NCBI GenBank assembly: GCA_023428245.1
Contig: JAEYYX010000084.1
Coordinates: 119,184-183,183 of the forward strand
DNA from: Pseudomonadota bacterium
GTDB lineage: Bacteria; Myxococcota_A; Polyangia; Polyangiales; Polyangiaceae
DNA: 64,000 nucleotides
Direction of reading: 5' to 3'
The translations under genes and the position numbers were made by a program. The notes below the pieces were generated by a model that worked only from the letters and a program-made list of their open reading frames with translations, did no database searches and was not told where the DNA came from. Every line of letters begins with the position of its first letter. Position 1 is the first letter of the stretch. Below, one piece after another: positions 27,311 through 35,753 of this stretch.

Positions 27311-27964
27311 ATGCCTGACGCAGGGAATCCGACGGCCGGATCGAATCCAGACGCGCTGCGGCTAGCTTCCGAGGCTCGTGATACGGCTGTATGGCGCGAG
27401 TGGCTCGGCTCGATGGCTCGAGATCCTGAGGCTGCTCTCGCTTTTGCGATCGCCTATCGGGACATGAACGACACGGCTCGCGATCATTGGCTCGGTTCGC
27501 TCGCCGCCGATGCGTCTTCCCTCGACCTTCCGAAGATTGCGCTGTTTGGCCCGCTGCTCGGGGTCGAGGAGAACGCGGAACGGCGCGCTCGCATCCTCGC
27601 CCAGATTGACGATCCGGAAGAAGAGAGTGTCCCTTCCGCAGTCCATCAGGCTTTCGCTGGAACTGCGCCTGATGAAACGCGCATCGTGGTGCTTGTGCTT
27701 CCGCTCTACCTCGACTTCGTCCAGCTCCTTTGCTGCGGGATTCGGGGCGGGCGATTCACCCACGTGCGCCATGATCCGATCGCTCTGTCGAGTCGCGCTC
27801 CTCGTGAGCGTGAGCTGATCGATGGGGCCAAGGTCGAGCGGCTTCCTTTGAAGAGCGCTCTCGATGAGGTCGCCTCGGCTATCCTCTCCCAAAAGCGCGA
27901 CGGGGATGAGCTTTCCCCTGCGCTCCATTCGCTCGTCTCGCTCCTAGGTGATGTCGGGCCGTAA
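27311..27964 (+). CDS. Unknown cytoplasmic protein, first gene of a coupled three-gene set
   Basis: 217 residues from the ATG at 27311; a TTG at 27299 is an alternative start, and neither has a convincing Shine-Dalgarno. The sequence is helical and acidic in the first half (AVWREWLGSMARDPEAALAF, YRDMNDTARDHWLGSLAADA), then has a hydrophobic strand pattern RIVVLVLPLYLDFVQLLCCG and a basic IRGGRFTHVRHDP. The paired Trp-Leu-Gly motifs in the first half look like two related helical units. No signal peptide or clear family is seen. It overlaps the redoxin-like gene by 14 bp, so they are probably co-translated. Function is unknown. Confidence 0.55.
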   Translation: MPDAGNPTAGSNPDALRLASEARDTAVWREWLGSMARDPEAALAFAIAYRDMNDTARDHWLGSLAADASSLDLPKIALFGPLLGVEENAERRARILAQIDDPEEESVPSAVHQAFAGTAPDETRIVVLVLPLYLDFVQLLCCGIRGGRFTHVRHDPIALSSRAPRERELIDGAKVERLPLKSALDEVASAILSQKRDGDELSPALHSLVSLLGDVGP

Positions 27965-28496
27965 GCTCTCCTTACATTCTCGTCGCTCGGTCCTCGAGCT
28001 CGGCCTGTTTATGCTGGTCGGCTGTGGACCGAAGCAAGCCGAGTCGCCGGAGATCGCGTTCCGAACGAGTTCCTCTTCGCTGCGCTACTCTTTTGGAACT
28101 CCCGATGGGGGGATCTTGGGCAGCGGGGCGCATCGAGGCCGGGTCACGATTTTGCTCTTCGGTACTACCTACGACATCACGACGCAGGCCGAGGCCCGTC
28201 GTCTCGATCAGTTCATGCGGGAGCATCGGCCGCGCCTCAATGCGCTCTTGGTCATGCTCGAGCCTCCTCAGAACATCGAGGTCGTCCGCGCCTATCAGGA
28301 AATCTTGAACCTCGGCTATCCGATCGCCATGGCCGATCACGACACGCTCGCGCGTCGCGGCGCATTTGCAGGCGTCCAGGTCGTGCCGGGCTGGGTCTTT
28401 TTGGATCGACATGGGGTGCCTCGGGCGTCCGCCGAAGGCCCGCTCGATTTCGATCGGCTGCGCAAACTCACTTCTCTCGCTGAACAATCCCAGTGA
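27948..28496 (+). CDS. Thioredoxin-like-fold lipoprotein without the CxxC motif
   Basis: 182 residues from GTG 27948 (ATG at 27951 is nearly equivalent). An N-terminal signal (SVLELGLFMLVGC) gives a good lipobox with Cys at 26. The body looks like a thioredoxin/TlpA fold: RVTILLFGTTYDITTQAEAR as the first strand and helix, LNALLVMLEPPQNIEVV, and VVPGWVFLDRHG with the cis-Pro loop. In redoxins the loop after the first strand holds CxxC; here it reads TTYD, so no disulfide exchange is expected. It is more likely a binding or structural relative. Its stop overlaps the hydrolase GTG (GTGA). Envelope location is inferred from the lipobox. Confidence 0.68.
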   Translation: MMSGRKLSLHSRRSVLELGLFMLVGCGPKQAESPEIAFRTSSSSLRYSFGTPDGGILGSGAHRGRVTILLFGTTYDITTQAEARRLDQFMREHRPRLNALLVMLEPPQNIEVVRAYQEILNLGYPIAMADHDTLARRGAFAGVQVVPGWVFLDRHGVPRASAEGPLDFDRLRKLTSLAEQSQ

Positions 28497-29212
28497 AACG
28501 GCGCGTCTGGTTCGACGGGGTGGGCGAAGCGGCCGCCATGCTGCGCCAGACCTCCTACATTCTCCAAGATCTCCGCCGACCCCTCGCGGGCGGGCGAGAG
28601 GTCCGCGTCGTCCTGCTCCATGGCCTTTACGCTGCGGCTGGCGTCTTCCGCCCGCTCCGGGAGCGCATTGAGCGGGAGCTCGGTCTCGGGACAGCGTCGT
28701 TCTCCTACGCTGTGGGGCCCGGTATCCTTGCGCTCAGCGGGAGGACAACGCGCTTCGTCGAGGAGCTGACGCCTCGTCGCTCTGTGTTCCTTGTCGGCCA
28801 TAGCGTCGGCGGGCTTGTCGCTTGTCACGCGGCCTATTTCGGAGGGCTTCGCGGTCGTGTCGCTGGGACGATCAGCTTGGCCTCGCCTTTTCTCGGCTCT
28901 CGCCGCTCATGGCTCGCCCCGGGACCGATCGGACGCGACATCAGCGTCGGCACGCCGCTCTTGTCCGAGCTGAAGCGAGGTCCGGTCGGCGCAGAGGGGA
29001 TCCGTCACGTCTCGGTGATCGCGAGAGAGGACGCTCTGATCGAAGGCGAGGCGTTTCCCGACTTCGGGGAGCGGCTCGCCCTCGAGGGCATCGGACACAA
29101 CCAGATCCTATTCGACCAGCGGGCTCAGGACCTCGTCATCGAGCGGCTCCGCCTCTGGGTGGAGGACTCCGAGAGTCCCAACTCACCCTGTCTGGAAACC
29201 GCGACACCATAA
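28493..29212 (+). CDS. Alpha/beta-hydrolase (lipase/PGAP1-like)
   Basis: 239 residues from a GTG overlapping the redoxin-like stop. The fold is clear: VRVVLLHGLYAAAGVFRPLR as the first strand with the oxyanion HG, and VFLVGHSVGGLVACHAAYFG with the nucleophile Ser104 in GHSVGG. A distal IGHNQILFD holds the probable catalytic His. SLASPFLGSRRSWLAPG is typical of triacylglycerol lipase or PGAP1-like families, which hydrolyse ester bonds. No signal peptide is seen, so it is probably cytoplasmic; the substrate is unknown. The coupling to two envelope-type genes suggests it works on lipid or acyl groups of exported proteins, but that is inference. Confidence 0.75.
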   Translation: MKRRVWFDGVGEAAAMLRQTSYILQDLRRPLAGGREVRVVLLHGLYAAAGVFRPLRERIERELGLGTASFSYAVGPGILALSGRTTRFVEELTPRRSVFLVGHSVGGLVACHAAYFGGLRGRVAGTISLASPFLGSRRSWLAPGPIGRDISVGTPLLSELKRGPVGAEGIRHVSVIAREDALIEGEAFPDFGERLALEGIGHNQILFDQRAQDLVIERLRLWVEDSESPNSPCLETATP

Positions 29213-29218
29213 CTCTCC

Positions 29219-30190
29219 ATGAGTCGGGGGCGCCGCCCCGCCTCTCGTCCGGGACTTCGAGAGGTGAGACTTTCGAAACCCGTGAGAACCCAGTTCAGCG
29301 CTGCGTGCGCCCTTTTATTTGTTGTTTCTGCGTGTTCGGAGTCGAGCACGGACCCGGGTGATGGCGCTGGGGGCTCAGGTCTCGCCGCCGGAGGAAGCAG
29401 CGGAGGGCTCGCTTCGGGCGGCGTGGCTTCGGGGGGAGCGAAGTCCTCGGGGGGCGCTTCGAGTGGCGGCGCTCCGGCGGGAGGCTCGGCTTCCGGCGGA
29501 GCCCCTGCGGGTGGCGCGACAGCTTCGGGCGGAGCGGAGAGCGGGGGAGCACCTTCTGTGGGCGGAGCGAGCGGCGGCGCGCCGAGCGGGGGCTCGGGGC
29601 CAGACTTGAGCATCGTGGAGGCGCTCTCGGGTCTGCGGCTCGATGATCCTTGCGCGGGCGATCCTCAGGTGACAGTCGGCGCAACCTGCAATCACGTGAT
29701 GCTTACAGGTGGAGCATTCCGTCAGGCGAAGAAGGTCACCATCGGCGGCACTGACGGCGAAATTTACGATGTGACGATCCGTGTGCGAGGTGTTGTTGAG
29801 CCGACAAACGTGGTCGGAGGGATGCGGAGCGGCTCGGAGATGGTCCCTTACATGGGCCAGAATTGGCGCAAGGTGTCTTGGACGGTGGGCGGAGCCGTGC
29901 CTTCTGAAGATACCGACTACACTCAGTGGAGCATTATCGTCGGCTCTCCCGAGCAGCGCTACTACATGAACGACTACCAGCGAGTCGGGCACTTCGTCTT
30001 CTCCCTCGACTACGAGGTGACGATCCCCGTCGCCGCGGGCAGTGAGGTGACGCTCGACGCCCATGATGACAATGAGCGCCTGATCCTAAACTACGAGCGG
30101 TACGCTCCCGAGGGCGTTTCAGGGTCCGAGAACTTCGGTCAGTTCGTCGAGCTCGACGTCGTCGCCATCCAGCTGCACGAAGAACCCTGA
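29219..30190 (+). CDS. Lipoprotein with Gly/Ser/Ala linker and a beta-rich C-terminal domain
   Basis: 323 residues. The signal (TQFSAACALLFVVSAC) ends in a lipobox cysteine at 39. A GTG at 29264 would give a shorter, more normal n-region and is an alternative start. Residues about 45-130 are a low-complexity Gly/Ser/Ala linker of GGA and SGG units, typical of Polyangia surface lipoproteins. The remaining 190 residues are beta-rich with three Cys near the start (DDPCAGDPQVTVGATCNHVM) and strands such as VTIRVRGVVEPTNVVGG and HFVFSLDYEVTIPVAAGSE. It looks like a jelly-roll or carbohydrate-binding-type sandwich, but no family is recognised. Surface role inferred from the linker. Confidence 0.6.
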   Translation: MSRGRRPASRPGLREVRLSKPVRTQFSAACALLFVVSACSESSTDPGDGAGGSGLAAGGSSGGLASGGVASGGAKSSGGASSGGAPAGGSASGGAPAGGATASGGAESGGAPSVGGASGGAPSGGSGPDLSIVEALSGLRLDDPCAGDPQVTVGATCNHVMLTGGAFRQAKKVTIGGTDGEIYDVTIRVRGVVEPTNVVGGMRSGSEMVPYMGQNWRKVSWTVGGAVPSEDTDYTQWSIIVGSPEQRYYMNDYQRVGHFVFSLDYEVTIPVAAGSEVTLDAHDDNERLILNYERYAPEGVSGSENFGQFVELDVVAIQLHEEP

Positions 30191-30201
30191 TACGGCACAG
30201 A

Positions 30202-30234
30202 GGGGACCCGGAGAGCCAGAATTCCGAGGTCCCC
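30202..30234. terminator. Bidirectional terminator hairpin between convergent genes
   Basis: GGGGACC at 30202-30208 pairs with GGTCCCC at 30228-30234, and CGGA at 30209-30212 pairs with TCCG at 30223-30226 with a one-base bulge. The 11-bp stem fills the 52 bp between the convergent linker lipoprotein and the fucosidase-like gene, as a shared terminator would. Confidence 0.6.
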
Positions 30235-30242
30235 CAGCCGCA

Positions 30243-32987
30243 TCACTCGGGCCGGATCAGCAGGTACGCTCTTCCGGCTTCCGTCGGAATGTCGAAGACG
30301 ACGGAGGCCCCGGGACTCGGATCCTTGAGCTCAGCTTCGGGAGAGATCCTCGGGGCCTTGATGCTCGGGACTTCGAAGAAGGGATTCGGGTTGTCTCCGC
30401 TGGCAGCGGTGAGTTCTGCTCCTTCTTTGGTGACGAGGACATTCGGCACGCGGAGCCGCAGGTTCCCACCGAGTCGCGAGCGCACCGCGAGCTCGACCAC
30501 CTGGCCTTCGCGCCAGGTGAAGTCGAACTCGAAACCACCGTAGGCTCGGAGTCCCTTCACGCCACCACGCTCCGCCCAGGCTTCCGGCAAAGCCGGCAGC
30601 ACGTGGACGGCGCCGCTGTGCGTTTGGAGCAGCATCTCCGCGATACCCGCAGTGCAACCGAAGTTCCCATCGATCTGAAAGGGCGGATGTGAATCGAAGA
30701 AGTTCGGGAAGGTTCCACCCGTGGGCTCGGTCACGGGATCCACGAGCGTGAGCTGATCGCGGATGAGCTTGAGGGCGTGGTCCCCGTCGAGCAGCCTGGC
30801 CCAGAAGTTCACTTTCCAGCCCATGGACCAGCCCGTCGACACATCCCCACGATGGGTGAGGGTGGTGCGCGCGGCGTCGAATAACTCGGGTGACTCGTAG
30901 GCGGAGATCTGGTTGCCCGGATAGAGACCGTAGAGATGCGAAACGTGGCGGTGCTGATCGCTCGGATTGTCCCAGTCCTCGAGCCACTCTTGGAGCTGGC
31001 CGAAGCGACCAATCTGCATGGGTGGGAGTCGCTCGAGAATCCCTCGGAGTTCGGCGCGTCTCTCTGCATCGATGCCGAGGATCTCGGAGGCGCGGATAGT
31101 GCGCGAGAGGAGGTCGAACAAGATCTGATTGTCCATCGTCGCGCCGTACACAACAGACGTGCCGTGCCCGGCGGGTTCGTTCTCCGGAGAGATCGAAGGG
31201 CTCACCACGAGCCACTGGTTCTTCGGCTCCGGGACCAAGAAATCCTGGAAGAACTCCGAGGCAGACCGGAGGATCGGGTAGACCCGCGCGAGGAACTCTT
31301 GGTCACCGGTGTACAAGTAGTGCTCGAAGAGATGTTGGGAGAGCCATGCCCCGCCCATCGGCCACATGCCCCAGTAGGCTCCGTCGACGACCCCGCTGAT
31401 CCGCCAGATATCGGTGTTGTGGTGAGCGACCCAACCTCTTGCGCCGTACATCGTCTGGGCAGTCTGGACCCCGCTTTCGGAAAGCTCCTCGATCATCTTG
31501 AACAGAGGCTCGTGGAGCTCGGACAAACTCGTCTTCTCTGCCGGCCAATAGTTCATCTCTGCGTTGATGTTGATGGTGTACTTGCTGTCCCAGGCCGGGC
31601 TCGTCGAACCGTTCCAGAGACCTTGGAGATTCGCGGGCTGTCCGCCAGGCTGTGAGCTCGAGATGAGCAAGTAGCGCCCGAACTGGTAGTACATCGCGAC
31701 GAGGTGCCGATCGTCCCCTCGGGAGAAGCCGGCGATCCGTTCGTCTGTCGGGAGTTCGAGAGCAGGGGCACCTAGATCGAGGTTCGCTCGCTCAAAGTAG
31801 CTCTGATAGGCCTCCACATGAGCCTCGAGGAGCTCCTCGTAGCTCTTCGTTGCTGCTGCCGCCAAGTACCCCGCACTCTTCGCCTTCTCATCGGCGGTCA
31901 GTGTCTTGTAGTCGACGAAGTTCGTGGCCATCGAGACAAGCAGGACGGCCTCGTCGGCTCCCGTCACGTTCAGGCGATCGGAGGTCGCGGCGAGCGTGCC
32001 ACCTTGGGGGATGGCTCGGACGCGCGCGTCGAACTCGACGCGCCCCTGAACCCCCTCGTGGTTGCTCGAGAGGCCGCTCAGGTCGAGGGTCGTCCCATCG
32101 AGGACCGTCACGCCGGTTTTCAGGGGCCCGTCGAGACTCGCGGAGAATGTCACGCTCTGGGGCTCATCTGCGGTGATCCGGACGACGATGACCTGGTCCG
32201 GCTGGGAAGCGAAGACCTCGCGAGTGAAGCTGACTCCATTCACCTCATACTTCACAGTCAGAACAGCGCGCTCAAGATCGAGCTCTCGGTAATAGCTGGA
32301 GTAGCTCCCGTGTCCCGGAAAGTTGAGCTCGAGCTCTCCGATCGTTTGGTATTTTGAGCCGTGGAGCTGAGTTGCTGTGATGTTTTGGTTGATGGCGGAC
32401 TCGGCCTGGGTCCATTGGCCATCCCAGAGAAGCTGACGGATGCTCGCGAGGGCATTTTTGGCGTTCGGGTTGTCGTTCCGAGAGGGACCGCCGGACCAGA
32501 AAGTGTTCTCGTTGAGCTGTAGGGTCTCGGTGCCGGGACCGCCGAACACCATTGCGCCCAGGCGACCGTTGCCGATGGGAAGTGCCTCGTTCCACACCCC
32601 AGCAGGGGCGTCGTACCACATGACGAGGGGGTCCGGTTCGATGTCCAGGTGGTAGTCGCCGCCGATGCCGGAGTCTGCTGCTCCGCTTGCGCCCGTCCCG
32701 CCACCGCCGCTCGTCGGTCCTCCTCCCAGAGCCGCGCCACCTGTGCTCGCTTCCGCGCCGCTCCCCGTCCGACCGCCACCGGTCGCGCCTCCGCTACTTC
32801 CGCCGGCCCCGCCGTTGCCGATTCCATTCGCGCCGCCGTTCGGGGCGCACAGAGGGCCTGAGCACACGGCTCCGCCTGTTCCGGTCGGGGGTGGAGCCTC
32901 CCCGCCTCCGCAGTCGATGAGTAGGAGCCCGAATGCTCCGAGGGAGAGATTCGTGAGAATAGTTCTCAGTCTGAAGTTCGTTTTCAT
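30243..32987 (-). CDS. GH95 family alpha-L-fucosidase-like lipoprotein
   Basis: 914 residues from the ATG at 32987, where TGAGGA precedes the start and a lipoprotein-type signal (NLSLGAFGLLLIDC) follows; the frame extends 210 bp further but as a shadow. A Gly/Ser linker (about 27-110) is followed by the GH95 body: WYDAPAGVWNEALPIGNGRL at the N-terminal sandwich, ININAEMNYWPAE near 470 with the catalytic-site Asn pair, SPSISPENE near 600 at the position of the acid Glu, and FQIDGNFGCTAGIAEMLLQ near 771 with the base-positioning Asp. In family GH95, inverting hydrolysis of alpha-1,2-L-fucosides or related galactosides is known. It probably acts at the outer membrane on external glycans. It has its own upstream region with operator-like repeats. 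Confidence 0.9.
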   Translation of the reverse strand: MKTNFRLRTILTNLSLGAFGLLLIDCGGGEAPPPTGTGGAVCSGPLCAPNGGANGIGNGGAGGSSGGATGGGRTGSGAEASTGGAALGGGPTSGGGGTGASGAADSGIGGDYHLDIEPDPLVMWYDAPAGVWNEALPIGNGRLGAMVFGGPGTETLQLNENTFWSGGPSRNDNPNAKNALASIRQLLWDGQWTQAESAINQNITATQLHGSKYQTIGELELNFPGHGSYSSYYRELDLERAVLTVKYEVNGVSFTREVFASQPDQVIVVRITADEPQSVTFSASLDGPLKTGVTVLDGTTLDLSGLSSNHEGVQGRVEFDARVRAIPQGGTLAATSDRLNVTGADEAVLLVSMATNFVDYKTLTADEKAKSAGYLAAAATKSYEELLEAHVEAYQSYFERANLDLGAPALELPTDERIAGFSRGDDRHLVAMYYQFGRYLLISSSQPGGQPANLQGLWNGSTSPAWDSKYTININAEMNYWPAEKTSLSELHEPLFKMIEELSESGVQTAQTMYGARGWVAHHNTDIWRISGVVDGAYWGMWPMGGAWLSQHLFEHYLYTGDQEFLARVYPILRSASEFFQDFLVPEPKNQWLVVSPSISPENEPAGHGTSVVYGATMDNQILFDLLSRTIRASEILGIDAERRAELRGILERLPPMQIGRFGQLQEWLEDWDNPSDQHRHVSHLYGLYPGNQISAYESPELFDAARTTLTHRGDVSTGWSMGWKVNFWARLLDGDHALKLIRDQLTLVDPVTEPTGGTFPNFFDSHPPFQIDGNFGCTAGIAEMLLQTHSGAVHVLPALPEAWAERGGVKGLRAYGGFEFDFTWREGQVVELAVRSRLGGNLRLRVPNVLVTKEGAELTAASGDNPNPFFEVPSIKAPRISPEAELKDPSPGASVVFDIPTEAGRAYLLIRPE

Positions 32988-33154
32988 TTCGGTCCTCAGG
33001 CGAGATGGAACAGATCGCCACGGATGAGCGCGCCCTGCGCAGAAACACTCCGCGCCGGCACCGAAAGTGTGGTCAGCAGGATCCGCGCGAAGAAGGGGTG
33101 AAATCCCGCCCCCGCCCGCGCCCCGCTCTTGCTCTAGCAATCGCGCACACCGAA

Positions 33155-33240
33155 AGGCGCGATCAAACGCGCAGCTTTTCTGCGCCACCACTGTCACGAG
33201 ACGCGCGAGCGCGATAGGCGCGGCAAGACGCGCAGGTTTT
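33155..33240. promoter_or_regulatory. Two operator-like imperfect repeats upstream of the GH95 gene
   Basis: A 25-bp element at 33155-33179 recurs at 33216-33240 with 20 of 25 bases identical. Each contains GCGCG, six bases, CGCGC (an inverted repeat). The first copy overlaps a hairpin (33169-33185). They lie 170-250 bp upstream of the GH95 start codon. A regulator-binding role is inferred from symmetry and position only. Confidence 0.35.
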
Positions 33241-33269
33241 GCCGAGAGCGAAGCCTTCGGCCTTACGCC

Positions 33270-35753
33270 TCAGGAGCGCCCCGCTCTCCTCGTTCTGCGA
33301 AGCGCGACGAAGCCAATGAGGGCGGCACAAAGAAGGGCCTGCTGTCCGCTCCTCTGCGTGCTTTTTGTGACGGAACACCCGCCGCTCGATCCGCTCGGGA
33401 CACTGGGTCGATCTGCTCCGCCTCCCGTACCGGAGGGCGCATCGCCGCCCGTGGTGACGCCGGTGCTTCCGCCGCTTTCGTCCCCTCCAGAGGAGGAGCC
33501 GCCGCTCCCTGTCGGAGCGCCACCTGAGCCGCTCGGCTCCTCGCCGGGCAGAGAGAGCTCTTGGGGCGGCAGCCCTTGATCGAGCTGCTCAAGGTAAGCG
33601 ATGAGCTGACCGAGTTCGGCCTCTGAAAGGGATGCGGTGTCGCCGTGTTTCCCTTCGGGATTGCGCGTAATGAGCACGTCGCGCAAGGTCGTTGCGGACC
33701 CGTCGTGGAGGTAGGGGGCGGTTTGCCAGATCCCGAGTAGAGTCGGTGTGTCGAGCCCGCTCAACTCTCCGCCGAGCCTGCCGCCCGAGAGCTCTGTGAG
33801 AGTTCCGACGTCGTGCAGCTTGCCTTCGGGGCTGTCGGTGAAGTCCTCTCCCTTGTGACAGCTGTCGCAACCGAGTGCGAGGAAAAGAGCTCTGCCCTTT
33901 TCAGCGTCCTCTGTCAGCGTGCCGTCGGCGTTCCGGAACGGGCTCCTCGGGATTCTGTCGAGGGAGGCCACATAGGTGGCCAGAGCGTCGAGGTCGGGGT
34001 CAAGTCCGGCCTTCGGGGGACCGAGCGGATCGGCCACCGCTTCGAAGTCCTCCCGCGCAATGAACCCGAGGCCCGCTTGGTGAGCCCGGATCGGCCCGTC
34101 GAAGTCCTGAATCTCGTCGAAATTGGCCGACCAATGGACGCGCCCGTGCCCGGTGCCGCGGCGGCCCAGAAGGGAAATCGAGTTGCGGATGCCTTCTCCT
34201 CGGTCCGTGAAATCCCAGACCATGGCGTCTTCGAAGCCGTCGAAATGGCACGAAGAACAGCTCAAGTACCCCTCACTCGCCATGCGCTTGTCTTCGGCAT
34301 TGGCGAAGACTTGTTTGCCACGGAGGAGCTCCTCGGACAGTTTGTCTTTTTCGACTAACGAGATCGAGGTGAGAAGGGGCGCGGACTGATCGACCCCGTT
34401 CATCAGGTCGACCACGTCGAAGACGAAGACCTTGCGCGCTAGATCTGCAAAGACGAAGAGGTGCCCTTCGTCATCGAGAACCGTTGCGACGGGGCCGAAC
34501 ATACCTTCGGCGCGCAGCGCTGTAATGAACGAACCCGTGAAGGCGTCGCGCAACTCGACCAAGTTCGAGCCGAACACAGTGATAAACGCCCAGTCCCCCT
34601 TTTCGCTGAACGTGACATGGGTTGGCAGATTGCGGTCGTCGAGATCGATCCGCTCCCCGATGAGCTCCATGTCTCCTTCGAGATCGAGGATCGAAACCAG
34701 CGGACGCACGGCGGTGTCCTGGGTGAGCTCAAGGCCGTCCCGCGTGAGCCCGCGGGGCATGTTGTCCTTCTTTGAAGGGATCCAGGCCTGCGTCCCGTCG
34801 GGCGTGACAGCGACGGAGAAGAGGTAGTTCGGAAGTCCGCGCCCCTGAACGTCGCTGTCTTCCGTCGTCGTATCGATCATGAGATCGAAGCGATGTTCCG
34901 AAGTGAGAGTCTCGGCGTCGATGCGAAAGACCTCTCCGTGATCTCCCGAGGAGATGAAGCGCGTCGCGTAGAGAGAACTGCCATCCCCGGACACAGCGAG
35001 GCCTCGGAGCCAAGGAGCCACCTGCTTCTGGACCGTGACCTCATGGCTGTCGGGATCGATGCGCGCGATGGCGCCGAGGGCTGTCAGAGTGACGAAAGCG
35101 TCGCCTCCCGGGGCGAAGGCGAGTCCCGAAGGCAGGCTCGCGTAGGGCAGCCGGAAGAAATCGACCATCTTCTGGGCGTCGACATCGACGATAGCGATTG
35201 CGTAGTTGTCCTGGTCGAGGACCCAGAGCAGGCCGTCCGGGGCGAGGGCGAGACCGATAGGATGGCTGAAGACGGCGATCTCGGCGGTCTTCTCGAGCGT
35301 CTTCTTATCGATCAGGGTGACGGTGCCGTTATCCGCGTTGGCGGTGAGGATGAGGTCGCGCTCCGGGTCTAAGATGATACTCGTTGCGCTCTGGGGCGGT
35401 TCTTCGGTGAGCGGACGATGGACAGCGTGCACCAGGGCTTGGCTGGCGTACCCTTGCTCGTCTTGGGCCAAGACGAGCAAGGAATAGTGCCCAGGCTCCG
35501 TGAAAGTATGGGTCACAGTGGTCGCGCCTTCGACGAACTCAGTCTGCGTCCCGTCGCCGAAGGTCCAGCGGATCTGGGGCGTGCCGACCGCGTCCTTTAC
35601 CTCGATGGTAAAGGTTGTCTCTGCGCCGAGCTCGGTCGGCTCGGGGGGTGAGAGCGAGAGCTCGAGGGCGAGAGCGGGACTCGAGAGGAGAAGACTCGCG
35701 AGCAGAGAGCGGGCGCCGCAGGCGAAAGGTCGAAGAAGACGCGAGCGGCTCAT
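33270..35753 (-). CDS. Secreted PKD / beta-propeller / cytochrome c protein with MYXO-CTERM
   Basis: 827 residues. A signal peptide (LLASLLLSSPALALEL) is followed by a PKD domain (IRWTFGDGTQTEF, VTHTFTEPGHYSLLVLA), then a YVTN-type beta-propeller (about 115-460) with IILDPERDLILTANADNGTV, APDGLLWVLDQDN and similar blades. Two c-type haem sites follow: CSSCH and CDSCH, each in a MauG/cytochrome-c-peroxidase-like context (GIWQTAPYLHDGSATTLRDV). A Gly/Ser linker and a MYXO-CTERM-type tail (GGCSVTKSTQ, a TM, RRTRRAGRS) end the protein. It should be exported and then sorted to the cell surface. The redox partner is unknown. Its ATG overlaps the upstream LVIVD lipoprotein stop (ATGA). Confidence 0.85.
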   Translation of the reverse strand: MSRSRLLRPFACGARSLLASLLLSSPALALELSLSPPEPTELGAETTFTIEVKDAVGTPQIRWTFGDGTQTEFVEGATTVTHTFTEPGHYSLLVLAQDEQGYASQALVHAVHRPLTEEPPQSATSIILDPERDLILTANADNGTVTLIDKKTLEKTAEIAVFSHPIGLALAPDGLLWVLDQDNYAIAIVDVDAQKMVDFFRLPYASLPSGLAFAPGGDAFVTLTALGAIARIDPDSHEVTVQKQVAPWLRGLAVSGDGSSLYATRFISSGDHGEVFRIDAETLTSEHRFDLMIDTTTEDSDVQGRGLPNYLFSVAVTPDGTQAWIPSKKDNMPRGLTRDGLELTQDTAVRPLVSILDLEGDMELIGERIDLDDRNLPTHVTFSEKGDWAFITVFGSNLVELRDAFTGSFITALRAEGMFGPVATVLDDEGHLFVFADLARKVFVFDVVDLMNGVDQSAPLLTSISLVEKDKLSEELLRGKQVFANAEDKRMASEGYLSCSSCHFDGFEDAMVWDFTDRGEGIRNSISLLGRRGTGHGRVHWSANFDEIQDFDGPIRAHQAGLGFIAREDFEAVADPLGPPKAGLDPDLDALATYVASLDRIPRSPFRNADGTLTEDAEKGRALFLALGCDSCHKGEDFTDSPEGKLHDVGTLTELSGGRLGGELSGLDTPTLLGIWQTAPYLHDGSATTLRDVLITRNPEGKHGDTASLSEAELGQLIAYLEQLDQGLPPQELSLPGEEPSGSGGAPTGSGGSSSGGDESGGSTGVTTGGDAPSGTGGGADRPSVPSGSSGGCSVTKSTQRSGQQALLCAALIGFVALRRTRRAGRS

